A stretch of DNA of 49,173 nt, taken from an uncultured Bacteroidales bacterium. Lineage in GTDB: Bacteria > Bacteroidota > Bacteroidia > Bacteroidales > JAFGXI01. The DNA lies in contig CAMZKE010000036.1 in the NCBI GenBank assembly GCA_947311115.1, forward strand, positions 1-49,173. Direction: 5' to 3'. This document shows, piece by piece, positions 16,777-23,959 of this stretch; within the stretch, counting starts at the first letter, position 1, and each line of letters opens with the position of its first letter. The notes under the pieces were generated by a model, which was not told the DNA's origin, made no database searches, and saw nothing but the letters and a program-made list of their open reading frames with translations. Position numbers and translations under genes: made by a program.

Positions 16777-17790
16777 ATGAACAAAATAGTATTATCAATA
16801 ATATCTGTATTAATTATTTTTGCTTCGTGTAATAACAACAAAAAAGTAACAATTTCTGATAAAGAAATTTCAACAAAAGTTGATACCGGCATTATAGCTA
16901 AAATAACGCAAAAAATAAAACAAACCCCTAACAATGCTGTTTTATTTAAAGATAGGGCAGTAATGTATTTTACATATCATGATATTAATAATGCTATTAA
17001 AGATTTAGAAACAGCAATAAAGTTAGACTCAACAAATACAGATTATTACAATTTAATTGCCGATTACTGGATAATAAACGGAAACTCAAAACCTACAAAA
17101 AAATACTTAGATAAAAGTTTAACAATAAATCCGGAAAATACAGGTACTCTCATACGATTAGCTAAATTATATTTATATATAGAAAAACACCAAGAAGCTT
17201 TTAATTATATAAACGAAGCTATAAAAATAAATTCAGGATTAGCTATTCCATATTTTGTTAAAGGTTTAATTTACGATGATATGGGAGACACTTTGCGTGC
17301 TATTAAACAATACCAAACTGCAATAGAACGTAATCCCGAATTTTATGATGTATATATTCTTTTAGGATTAAAACATTCTCAATTAAAAGATTCGCTTGCT
17401 ATTACATATTACAACGATGCAATCAGAATAAAACCACAAAGTATTGAGGCTCATTATAATTTAGCAATGTATTACCAAGATAACGGAATGTTTGATAAAG
17501 CTATTGAAGAGTACAATAATATTTTAGAAAATATTGATTCATTAAATTATCAAGCAACATATAATAAAGGATATTTATATTTAGAATATTCTGTAAATTA
17601 CAAAAAAGCACTAAAATATTTTACAAAAGCATACCAAATAAATCCAAACAGCCCTAATGGAATATACAATTTAGGTCTGACTTACGAGAAACTTGGAAAC
17701 AAAGAAAAAGCAAAAGAATTTTATAATAAAGTTCTTCGAATATTACCGAGTTACCAATTAGCTATTGATAGATTAAATAAGTTAAAATAA
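16777..17790 (+). CDS. TPR-repeat lipoprotein
   Basis: 337 residues. The signal peptide ends in the lipobox FASC with Cys18, so it is a lipoprotein of the inner or outer membrane. From about residue 45 to the end there are roughly eight tetratricopeptide repeats of the A-x3-Y-x2-A-[IL]-x2-[NDP] type (NNAIKDLETAIKLDST, EAFNYINEAIKINSG, RAIKQYQTAIERNPE, KALKYFTKAYQINPN). TPRs are protein-interaction scaffolds, and no enzymatic domain is present. It stands alone after recA and converges with the Crp/Fnr gene. The partner is unknown. Confidence 0.85.
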   Translation: MNKIVLSIISVLIIFASCNNNKKVTISDKEISTKVDTGIIAKITQKIKQTPNNAVLFKDRAVMYFTYHDINNAIKDLETAIKLDSTNTDYYNLIADYWIINGNSKPTKKYLDKSLTINPENTGTLIRLAKLYLYIEKHQEAFNYINEAIKINSGLAIPYFVKGLIYDDMGDTLRAIKQYQTAIERNPEFYDVYILLGLKHSQLKDSLAITYYNDAIRIKPQSIEAHYNLAMYYQDNGMFDKAIEEYNNILENIDSLNYQATYNKGYLYLEYSVNYKKALKYFTKAYQINPNSPNGIYNLGLTYEKLGNKEKAKEFYNKVLRILPSYQLAIDRLNKLK

Positions 17791-17800
17791 AAGCTAATGA

Positions 17801-18508
17801 CTAATTAAAAACATTACCTAACCTTTTTAATTTAGCTTCTTCAAGAATTTTGATTTTTCTACCATTAAGTTCAATATACTTATCATCTTTAAACTCCGAA
17901 AGTAGCCTAATAACAGATTCTGTAGCTGTACCAACAATATTTGCAAATTCCTCTCTTGTTAAGGAAATTTGCAAAACATTATCATCATCAACTCCAAACT
18001 CACGTTTTAAATAAATTAATATCTCAGCAAGACGTTCACGAACAGTTTTTTGAGCTATCCCTGTAATAAATGAATTTGCCACACCAAGCTCAGTACAAGC
18101 TATTTGCATAAGCTCTAACGAAAAATCAGAATTATTTTTCATAAAACTAATCATAGTAGATGATGGAATAAAACATATAGTTGCGTCTTCAATTACCTTT
18201 GCAGTAGTGCAAGATAGCTCACCACTAAGTACCGAGCGATACCCAATAATATCACCTTTTTTGGCAAATTTTATTATTTGGTCTTTTCCCTCAACACCAG
18301 TTTTAAACAACTTTACTATTCCTTTACTTATGCAATACGAACCATTTGGTCTGTTCCCCTCATGATAAATAATATCGCCTCTTTTATAAAAAGCACAACC
18401 TTTTTCAAATGTTAACTCATTAACTTCTTCATCGGTTAATTTTTTAAAAATAGACCTTATATTTTTTTCACATTCATCACAAATAGGTGTCACTTGCTTT
18501 ATTTTCAT
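17801..18508 (-). CDS. Crp/Fnr family transcriptional regulator
   Basis: 235 residues. A cyclic-nucleotide-binding-type beta-roll spans about 35-150 (HEGNRPNGSYCISKGIVKLF), then a dimerisation helix, then a winged helix-turn-helix near 180-225 with SLTREEFANIVGTATESVIRLLSEF. The N-terminus carries C10-x2-C13, with further Cys at 38 and 58. The classical FNR spacing for a 4Fe-4S cluster is not exactly reproduced, so redox or oxygen sensing is only a possibility. Bacteroidota members of this subfamily often share these N-terminal cysteines. It is divergent from the osmC-like gene, whose control region it may bind. Confidence 0.9.
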   Translation of the reverse strand: MKIKQVTPICDECEKNIRSIFKKLTDEEVNELTFEKGCAFYKRGDIIYHEGNRPNGSYCISKGIVKLFKTGVEGKDQIIKFAKKGDIIGYRSVLSGELSCTTAKVIEDATICFIPSSTMISFMKNNSDFSLELMQIACTELGVANSFITGIAQKTVRERLAEILIYLKREFGVDDDNVLQISLTREEFANIVGTATESVIRLLSEFKDDKYIELNGRKIKILEEAKLKRLGNVFN

Positions 18509-18534
18509 TAGTATAGTGTTTACAAATCTTAATA

Positions 18535-18574
18535 TATGCTAATTAACAACAAAATCGTTTATTAATTATGCTAA
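18535..18574. promoter_or_regulatory. Direct repeat TATGCTAA x2 in the crp/osmC divergent region
   Basis: TATGCTAA occurs at 18535-18542 and 18567-18574, 32 nt apart (about three helical turns), between the Crp/Fnr start and the osmC -7 box. It is a candidate operator for the divergent regulator. It is not the palindromic site usual for Crp/Fnr, so the assignment is tentative. Confidence 0.35.
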
Positions 18575-18580
18575 ATAATT

Positions 18581-18588
18581 TATCTTTG
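18581..18588 (+). promoter_or_regulatory. -7 box TATCTTTG of the osmC-like gene
   Basis: A consensus TAnnTTTG 32 nt before the OsmC ATG. Confidence 0.6.
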
Positions 18589-18620
18589 TAAAGATAAAAA
18601 TATTTTATAAAACAAACAGA

Positions 18621-19037
18621 ATGAAAGAGACAATAAATGTAAATTGGAAAGAAAATATGTGTTTTGAGGCCGAAGTTAACGGTCATAAAATTGTTTTAGA
18701 TGCTGTTGATGCTGTTGGAGGCGAAAACAAAGGACCTAGACCAAAGCCATTTATGATGGTTGCATTAGCAGGTTGCACAGGTATGGATGTAATATCAATT
18801 CTAAAAAAAATGCGTGTAGATGTTGATAATTTCAATGTTAAAGTTGATGGAGAATTAACAGAAGAACATCCAAAACAATTTAATAAAATGCATGTAACAT
18901 ACGAATTTTGGGGCAAAGACCTTCCAATGGCTAAATTAGAAAAAGCTGTAAATTTATCTGAGGAAAGATATTGTGGCGTTAGTGCAACATATAAAAAAGT
19001 TATAGGATTAACTTCTGAGATTATTGTGCACGAATAA
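18621..19037 (+). CDS. OsmC/Ohr family peroxidase-like protein
   Basis: 138 residues, typical length. The two reactive cysteines are in place: C52 in ALAGCTGMDV, at the start of the long central helix, and C118 in ERYCGVSATYKK. Family knowledge: OsmC/Ohr proteins reduce organic hydroperoxides with this cysteine pair. This compact version with GGENKGPRPKPFMMVALAGC is the YhfA/OsmC-like subgroup, whose substrates are less certain. It is expressed from its own promoter divergently from the Crp/Fnr regulator, which suggests redox-linked control. A hairpin lies between it and hemW. Confidence 0.88.
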   Translation: MKETINVNWKENMCFEAEVNGHKIVLDAVDAVGGENKGPRPKPFMMVALAGCTGMDVISILKKMRVDVDNFNVKVDGELTEEHPKQFNKMHVTYEFWGKDLPMAKLEKAVNLSEERYCGVSATYKKVIGLTSEIIVHE

Positions 19038-19063
19038 CAATTAACCTTAACAATAAATTTTGG

Positions 19064-19087
19064 GCTTGCTTAAACATTTAAGCAAGC
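19064..19087 (+). terminator. Hairpin between osmC and hemW
   Basis: GCTTGCTTAA / TTAAGCAAGC, a perfect 10-bp stem, is followed by TCATTTTCTTT. It lies only 13 nt before the hemW ATG, so it could terminate osmC transcripts weakly or modulate hemW expression. Confidence 0.55.
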
Positions 19088-19100
19088 TCATTTTCTTTAA

Positions 19101-20234
19101 ATGGCAGGTATTTATATACATATCCCTTTTTGCAAATCAAAATGTTATTATTGCGATTTTTATTCATCACAAGATATTAGTAAGACTGAACAGTTTATTT
19201 CATCACTTTTAATAGAAATAGAACAAAAAAAGAATTATTTAATTGACAATGAAACCATAGAAACAATATATTTTGGAGGAGGAACTCCTTCGGTATTAAA
19301 TCCAAAACAAATACAAGAAATATTATCTAAAATATATACAACATACAATTTTAGTTCGAAAACAGAAATTACATTTGAGTTAAATCCTGATGATATTACA
19401 GAAGAATATTTAATGCTGTTAAAAAAAGCAGGAATTAACAGACTAAGCATTGGTTTACAATCTTTTAACAACAACATGTTAAAATTAATGAACAGACGAC
19501 ATGATGTAAAACAAGCCATCAATTCTGTTAAAATTGCAAAAAATATTGGCTTTAATAATATAAGTGTTGACCTAATTTATGGCTTACCTAATACAAATTT
19601 AGATTTTTTAAAAGATGAATTAGATAAGATTATAAAACTTGATATCCAACATATTTCGGCATATCATTTAACATACGAAGATAAAACAGTATTTAAAAAC
19701 TATTTAGAAAAAGGGAAATTACGTGAATTACCCGATACCGAAAGCCAAAAACAATTTGTATATTTGACAAAGTTCTTTGAAGACAATGGTTTTGAACAAT
19801 ATGAGATTTCAAATTTTGCAAAAAACAATTTGTATTCTAAGCATAATTCAAATTATTGGTTTGGTGTAGAATATATTGGCTTAGGACCGTCAGCTCACTC
19901 GTACAATAAACAATCACGACAGTGGAATATTGCTAACGTAAAAAAATATATTGCAGAAATTGAAAACAATAATATTTTCTATGAAAAAGAAAATTTAACT
20001 GTTAACGATAAATATAACGAATATTTATTAACAAGGCTAAGAACCAAATGGGGCATAGATTTAAACTATATTGAAAAAAATTTTGGCAATATGTATTTAA
20101 GACATCTAATAAGTTATGTTGATAAATATTTGAACTTAGAATATATTTACAAACAGAAAAATATTGTACATTTGCATAAAAATTATTGGTTCTTATCAGA
20201 CAAAATTATATCTGAATTAATGAAAACTATATGA
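19101..20234 (+). CDS. hemW: Radical SAM protein HemW (heme chaperone, formerly coproporphyrinogen III oxidase-like)
   Basis: 377 residues. The radical-SAM cluster motif CKSKCYYC is at C11, C15 and C18. FGGGTPS and the ELNPDD segment match the HemN/HemW family. HNSNYW near residue 250 is the HNxxYW heme-binding motif that separates HemW from true HemN. Family knowledge: HemW binds heme and delivers it to respiratory enzymes; it does not make protoporphyrin. It overlaps the rhodanese-like gene by 4 nt (ATGA), so the two are probably translationally coupled. Confidence 0.92.
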   Translation: MAGIYIHIPFCKSKCYYCDFYSSQDISKTEQFISSLLIEIEQKKNYLIDNETIETIYFGGGTPSVLNPKQIQEILSKIYTTYNFSSKTEITFELNPDDITEEYLMLLKKAGINRLSIGLQSFNNNMLKLMNRRHDVKQAINSVKIAKNIGFNNISVDLIYGLPNTNLDFLKDELDKIIKLDIQHISAYHLTYEDKTVFKNYLEKGKLRELPDTESQKQFVYLTKFFEDNGFEQYEISNFAKNNLYSKHNSNYWFGVEYIGLGPSAHSYNKQSRQWNIANVKKYIAEIENNNIFYEKENLTVNDKYNEYLLTRLRTKWGIDLNYIEKNFGNMYLRHLISYVDKYLNLEYIYKQKNIVHLHKNYWFLSDKIISELMKTI

Positions 20235-20659
20235 TAAAAAAGATTTTAACATACACATTTTTACTAGTAAGTTTATTTTCGTTAGCCCAACAAAACGAAA
20301 GCACTTTATTTTTTAAAGACTGTACAGCAGAAACATTTAAAGAAAACCTTGAAGCTCTTGCAGATAGTTCAATACTAATTGATGCTCGTGCAAAAAGAGA
20401 TTACAAAAGAAGTCGTATAAAAGGAGCTATACTTGGCGAAGAAATTAATTCAATATTTAATATAGTAAAAAATTACCCGAAAAACAAACCTATTTTTGTG
20501 TATTCTGAATCTGGCGATGAGAGCTTAACCGTATCTGCATTACTTATGCGTAAAGGCTATAGCAAAATATACAACCTTAAAAATGGCTTAGACGATTGGT
20601 GGCGAGCCGGTTTCAAATTAGATAAATCAAAAGTTAAAATTGGAATAGTCAGTTTATAG
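20231..20659 (+). CDS. Exported rhodanese-fold protein lacking the catalytic cysteine
   Basis: 142 residues with a signal peptide (MIKKILTYTFLLVSLFSLAQ). It has a single rhodanese domain: ILIDARAKRDYKRSRIKGAI, then FVYSESGDESLTVSALLMRKGYSKIYNLKNGLDDW (about 88-123), of which only the first part is the active-site loop. The usual loop C-R-x-G-x-R-S reads S92-E-S-G-D-E-S98, so the sulfur-carrying Cys and both phosphate-like-binding Arg are replaced. Sulfurtransferase activity is therefore unlikely, and a binding or regulatory role is inferred. It is coupled to hemW by a 4-nt overlap, but no functional link is known to me. Confidence 0.85.
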   Translation: MIKKILTYTFLLVSLFSLAQQNESTLFFKDCTAETFKENLEALADSSILIDARAKRDYKRSRIKGAILGEEINSIFNIVKNYPKNKPIFVYSESGDESLTVSALLMRKGYSKIYNLKNGLDDWWRAGFKLDKSKVKIGIVSL

Positions 20660-20725
20660 CCATACAAATAGTTAATATTTCTTCATTTTTTTTACCAAAA
20701 CACTATAATTTTTCTTTAATATTAT

Positions 20726-20733
20726 TATATTTG
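20726..20733 (+). promoter_or_regulatory. -7 box TATATTTG of the 20762 lipoprotein gene
   Basis: A TAnnTTTG match 28 nt before the ATG. Confidence 0.55.
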
Positions 20734-20761
20734 TTAATTAAATTTAACAAATAATAGATAT

Positions 20762-21592
20762 ATGAGAAAATTCATAAAATTTAGTGCATTCGCTGTATTA
20801 GCATCTTTACTGTTTAGTTCATGCGGTAACGAGCCTGTTGTTATTGAAGACAACATAAGTGACTCTACTTCGGTAAATATTAATGAAGAACCAATTGTTA
20901 AAGTTTATTCAAAATATAAATTCCCTTCACCACTTGAAATATTTATTGTATTAAAAGATGAAGGTGTGAAATTTAATAGTTCAGTAATAAACGACTTAGA
21001 AAAAGCCAGCACATATACAACAACAGACAGGTTGGCTATAGGCATGGGAATATATAGTGCTGATTTATCATATTGCAGTATGTACGAAAAAAGCCAACTA
21101 ACAATGAATTATTTTGCAGTAAACAAATCTATTGCAGATAAGCTTGGTCTATCATCCGGGTTTAATAAAGATTTAATGGATAGAATTGATAAAAATATTA
21201 ACAATGCCGATTCGTTAATTAAACTAACATCAAACTCATATAACCAAGCAGTTGCTTTTTTAGAAGAGCAAGGACAAACAAAAATTCTACCTTATATTAT
21301 TTTTGGAGAGTGGATTGAAAGTGCATACATTACAGTTAACTCAACTAAAAAGTTTTCTTCTGATGATATAGGTGTTAACATTATATCAGAGCAAAGTTTG
21401 TTATTTGAAAACATTTATGATTATTTTAACAAAGCAAATATAAAAGAAAGTAACGAGGCTTTATATAATGACGTTCAAGATTTATATGAATTATATATTG
21501 AGTTGTACAACAACGAAGACGAAGATATTACTGAAACTCAGTTCAACAATATAAAAGCAAAAATTACAGAAATAAGAAATAATTGGATTTAA
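20762..21592 (+). CDS. Lipoprotein of unknown function
   Basis: 276 residues. The signal peptide ends at lipobox FSSC with Cys21, so it is a lipoprotein. The mature part is mostly predicted helical and acidic, with several N/D-rich stretches such as NINNADSLIKL and a highly acidic YNNEDEDITE near the C-terminus. I do not recognise the family and see no catalytic motif. It has its own promoter and is followed 20 nt later by another exported unknown protein, so the two may be one envelope unit. Confidence 0.8.
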   Translation: MRKFIKFSAFAVLASLLFSSCGNEPVVIEDNISDSTSVNINEEPIVKVYSKYKFPSPLEIFIVLKDEGVKFNSSVINDLEKASTYTTTDRLAIGMGIYSADLSYCSMYEKSQLTMNYFAVNKSIADKLGLSSGFNKDLMDRIDKNINNADSLIKLTSNSYNQAVAFLEEQGQTKILPYIIFGEWIESAYITVNSTKKFSSDDIGVNIISEQSLLFENIYDYFNKANIKESNEALYNDVQDLYELYIELYNNEDEDITETQFNNIKAKITEIRNNWI

Positions 21593-21612
21593 TTTCTATT
21601 AAAAAAAACATC

Positions 21613-22302
21613 ATGAAAATAAATAAATTAATATTAATACTGCTTAGTTTCGTTTTTATATCGAACACAAATGTATTTTCGCAAAACTGTTATCGAGAAG
21701 ATTATGGTTTCGATGAAGCTGCAGAAGATGGAGACAATTACTATGAGTTTGAAGATGGTAGTTACTATGGATATGCCGAAGGTGGCGATACTATTTTAAT
21801 AAAAACCGTACTTTATGGCAGACGCAAATACAAAGTATTAGTAAGTACTTTAGATAATTTACAAATAGCAAGTTGGAAAATTATACAAAACAAAAAAAGT
21901 ACTAAGCTTACCAAAAAAACAAGAAACGAGAAGTATGAATACACATACAAAACAAACGACAAAGGCGAATATATTGCTGAAGACGGTAAAGTTCTTGACG
22001 ATTTTGGAAGAAAAACTGATAAAAACGGTGAAGTTATTAAAAATAACGGAAGAGCTGTTGATTTTAGAGTTGTAACAAACAGAGCTGTTGTTTCTGCCGA
22101 TACAATTTATTCTCGAGAGGTTGTAAACGAAGAAATTGAAATATACAGCGGAAGTGATGGTAGCGAAATGGTTAAAAAGAATAAGAAAGCTAAAAGTGTT
22201 ATAATTAAACTAATTTTTGCTCCGGGCGAAGATGGTGGATGTTATGGTGTATTTATTGGCAACCAACGTTCAAAAAGCAAAAAAGCCGGTAAAAATTGGT
22301 AG
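21613..22302 (+). CDS. Exported protein of unknown function
   Basis: I place the start at 21613, where MKINKLILILLSFVFISNTN gives a clean signal peptide. An in-frame ATG at 21583 would overlap the upstream gene and add ten non-signal residues. The mature protein is about 205 residues, rich in Asp, Glu, Lys and Tyr. The centre has a repetitive DKNGEVIKNNGRAVDF-like section, and the C-terminus holds GEDGGCYGVFIGNQRSKS. No known domain is recognised. It is probably cotranscribed with the 20762 lipoprotein. It ends just before a terminator disrupted by a repeat element. Confidence 0.75.
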   Translation: MKINKLILILLSFVFISNTNVFSQNCYREDYGFDEAAEDGDNYYEFEDGSYYGYAEGGDTILIKTVLYGRRKYKVLVSTLDNLQIASWKIIQNKKSTKLTKKTRNEKYEYTYKTNDKGEYIAEDGKVLDDFGRKTDKNGEVIKNNGRAVDFRVVTNRAVVSADTIYSREVVNEEIEIYSGSDGSEMVKKNKKAKSVIIKLIFAPGEDGGCYGVFIGNQRSKSKKAGKNW

Positions 22303-22320
22303 ATTTGCCTCGTAAAGCAA

Positions 22321-22450
22321 AATAAAAAAGCCATTTTCAAATGAATCTCCTCGCCACAAGCTGACGAGGTATCGTTTTGGAATACTATTCTTTTATACGT
22401 CCCAAGGGACGGGGAATTAAACCCAAACAGATTAAAATGGCTTTTTTATT
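22321..22450. terminator. Bidirectional terminator split by a repeat element
   Basis: The arms AATAAAAAAGCCATTTT (22321-22337) and AAAATGGCTTTTTTATT (22434-22450) are perfect 17-bp inverted repeats with A/T tracts on both sides, exactly the form of a bidirectional terminator between convergent genes. The loop is 96 nt long and consists of the dispersed palindromic element. Confidence 0.7.
22338..22433 (+). repeat. Dispersed palindromic element, copy A
   Basis: 96 nt, from CAAATGAATCTCCTCGCC to AAACCCAAACAGATT. It contains the stems CCTCG / CGAGG and the perfect palindrome CGTCCCAAGGGACG (22399-22412). The reverse complement matches 49050-49144 almost base for base. No protein is encoded. It may be a REP-like or MITE-like non-autonomous element. 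Confidence 0.8.
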
Positions 22451-22460
22451 TCTTTCTTTT

Positions 22461-22480
22461 TTGCGATAATATCATCGCAA
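22461..22480. other. Small hairpin between two repeat copies
   Basis: TTGCGAT / ATCGCAA forms a perfect 7-bp stem with a 6-nt loop in the 276-nt gap between convergent genes. Its role is unknown; it could serve the minus-strand DUF4159 transcript. Confidence 0.4.
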
Positions 22481-22500
22481 ATCACCCTTTATTTCCCATA

Positions 22501-22575
22501 ATGAATATCCTCACCGCAAGCGAACAAAGTTATGAAAACCAATATTAATAGCCCCAAGGTAACCAAACAGATTAA
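22501..22575 (+). repeat. Dispersed palindromic element, degenerate copy B
   Basis: It keeps the left end ATGAATATCCTCACCGCAAG and the right end AACCAAACAGATTAAAAT in the same order as copy A, but the middle is shortened and the CGTCCC palindrome has decayed to GCCCCAAGG. It lies directly against the DUF4159 stop codon and is oriented like copy A. Confidence 0.65.
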
Positions 22576-22578
22576 AAT

Positions 22579-23238
22579 CTATTTATCTCTACTAAACACA
22601 AAAGAAATAATATTAGCTCCCATCTGTAAAGCTTTTGTACGTTTTTCGAGACTATCATTATGCACATCAGCATCTTCCCAACCATCGCCTAAATCACACT
22701 GATAATCGTAAAAAACCAGCACCCTACCTTGATAAATAATAGCAAAACCTTGAGCCGGTTTTCCATCATGCTTATGAATTTTTGGCAATCCATTATCAAA
22801 ATTATATTTTTGATGATATATTGGATGACTAAATGGTAATTCTACAAATTCACTTTCAGGAAATACTTTTTTCATCTCGGTTCTTATGTATTTATCTAAT
22901 CCGTAATTATCTGATATATGCAAAAAGCCTCCTGCCAATAAATAATTTCTTAAATTTTGAGCTTCGGCATCAGAAAAAATAATATTTCCATGTCCTGTTA
23001 CATGCACAAAAGGATAGTTAAATATTTCAGCACTTCCCACTTCAACTGTTGCAATATTTTCATCAATATTTGTATGTAAATTTTTATTACAGAATTTAAC
23101 TAAATTAGGCAACGAGGTTGGATTTGCGTACCAGTCTCCTCCCCCATTATATTTTACCAATGCAATTTTAACACTTGTATTTTGCGAAAAACTAATTATT
23201 GAAAAACTAATTAAAATTATTAACAGTAAATTTCTCAT
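22579..23238 (-). CDS. DUF4159 domain protein
   Basis: 219 residues with a signal peptide (MRNLLLIILISFSIISFSQ). Recognisable DUF4159 features are VKYNGGGDWYANPTSLPNL near the start, HVTGHGNIIFSDAEAQNLRN, LAGGFLHISDNYG and PIYHQKYNFDNGLPKIHKHDG. The fold resembles a class-I glutamine-amidotransferase-like sandwich, but no catalytic triad is obvious, so it may bind a ligand outside the cytoplasm. Function is unknown. It overlaps the GGGP synthase gene by 4 nt and is the last gene of the mgtE operon. Confidence 0.85.
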   Translation of the reverse strand: MRNLLLIILISFSIISFSQNTSVKIALVKYNGGGDWYANPTSLPNLVKFCNKNLHTNIDENIATVEVGSAEIFNYPFVHVTGHGNIIFSDAEAQNLRNYLLAGGFLHISDNYGLDKYIRTEMKKVFPESEFVELPFSHPIYHQKYNFDNGLPKIHKHDGKPAQGFAIIYQGRVLVFYDYQCDLGDGWEDADVHNDSLEKRTKALQMGANIISFVFSRDK

Positions 23239-23954
23239 AAATTAAAAGTATTTCGTGCCTCAACAAAACTTTCAAGTAATTCAGGCTGCGTCTCTATTGA
23301 TGTTCCAATTACTGCAATGTTTGCTCCTGATTTATATATGTCGGCTAGTTGTTTAACAGACCGTATTCCGCCACCAACAATAAGCGTAGAATTAATATTA
23401 TTTTTTACCATTTTAACAGTTTTTAGTGGCACAGACTCTGTTGCCCCACTCCCCGCTTCAAGATAAATACTAGTCATTCCCAAAAGTTCGCCTGCAACAG
23501 CGGTTGAAACTGCTATTTCAGGTTTGTTTCTCGGTATTGGCGAGGTATTACTTATATACTCAACCGAAGTTGTATGCCCATTTTCAATTAATATATAACC
23601 TGTTGGTATAACTTTTAGCCCACTATTTTTTATTCTTATTGCTGATATTACTTGATTAGAAATTAAGTATTCAGGATTTCTTCCGGATATAAGTGATAAA
23701 AATAATATCGCATCAGCTTTATCAGTAAACTGATTAGGGTTACCGGGAAAAAGTATTACAGGTATATTCGAGTTTTTCTTTATTGCTGTAACTATTGTAT
23801 CTACCGAATTATTTACTAAACTTCCACCTACAAAAAAATAATCAATTTTTAATTTATTAGAATTTTCTATTAGCAATAATAACGACTTATTATTGACATT
23901 ATCAGGGTCTATTAAAACAGCTATTTTTTTTGTATTGTTATTAAACTTTTCCAT
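23235..23954 (-). CDS. Geranylgeranylglyceryl/heptaprenylglyceryl phosphate synthase family protein
   Basis: A 239-residue TIM-barrel prenyltransferase. Landmarks are IAVLIDPDN at the N-terminus, FFVGGSLV, GYILIENGHTTSVEYI, YLEAGSGATESVP and the phosphate-binding IVGGGIRSVKQ near 193-203. Family knowledge: these enzymes attach a polyprenyl chain (C20 in archaea and some Bacteroidota, C35 in Firmicutes PcrB) to sn-glycerol-1-phosphate by an ether bond. The chain length cannot be read by eye. No sn-glycerol-1-phosphate dehydrogenase gene is present in the window. It lies between mgtE (5-nt gap) and DUF4159 (4-nt overlap). Confidence 0.9.
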   Translation of the reverse strand: MEKFNNNTKKIAVLIDPDNVNNKSLLLLIENSNKLKIDYFFVGGSLVNNSVDTIVTAIKKNSNIPVILFPGNPNQFTDKADAILFLSLISGRNPEYLISNQVISAIRIKNSGLKVIPTGYILIENGHTTSVEYISNTSPIPRNKPEIAVSTAVAGELLGMTSIYLEAGSGATESVPLKTVKMVKNNINSTLIVGGGIRSVKQLADIYKSGANIAVIGTSIETQPELLESFVEARNTFNL

Positions 23955-23959
23955 TCTAA

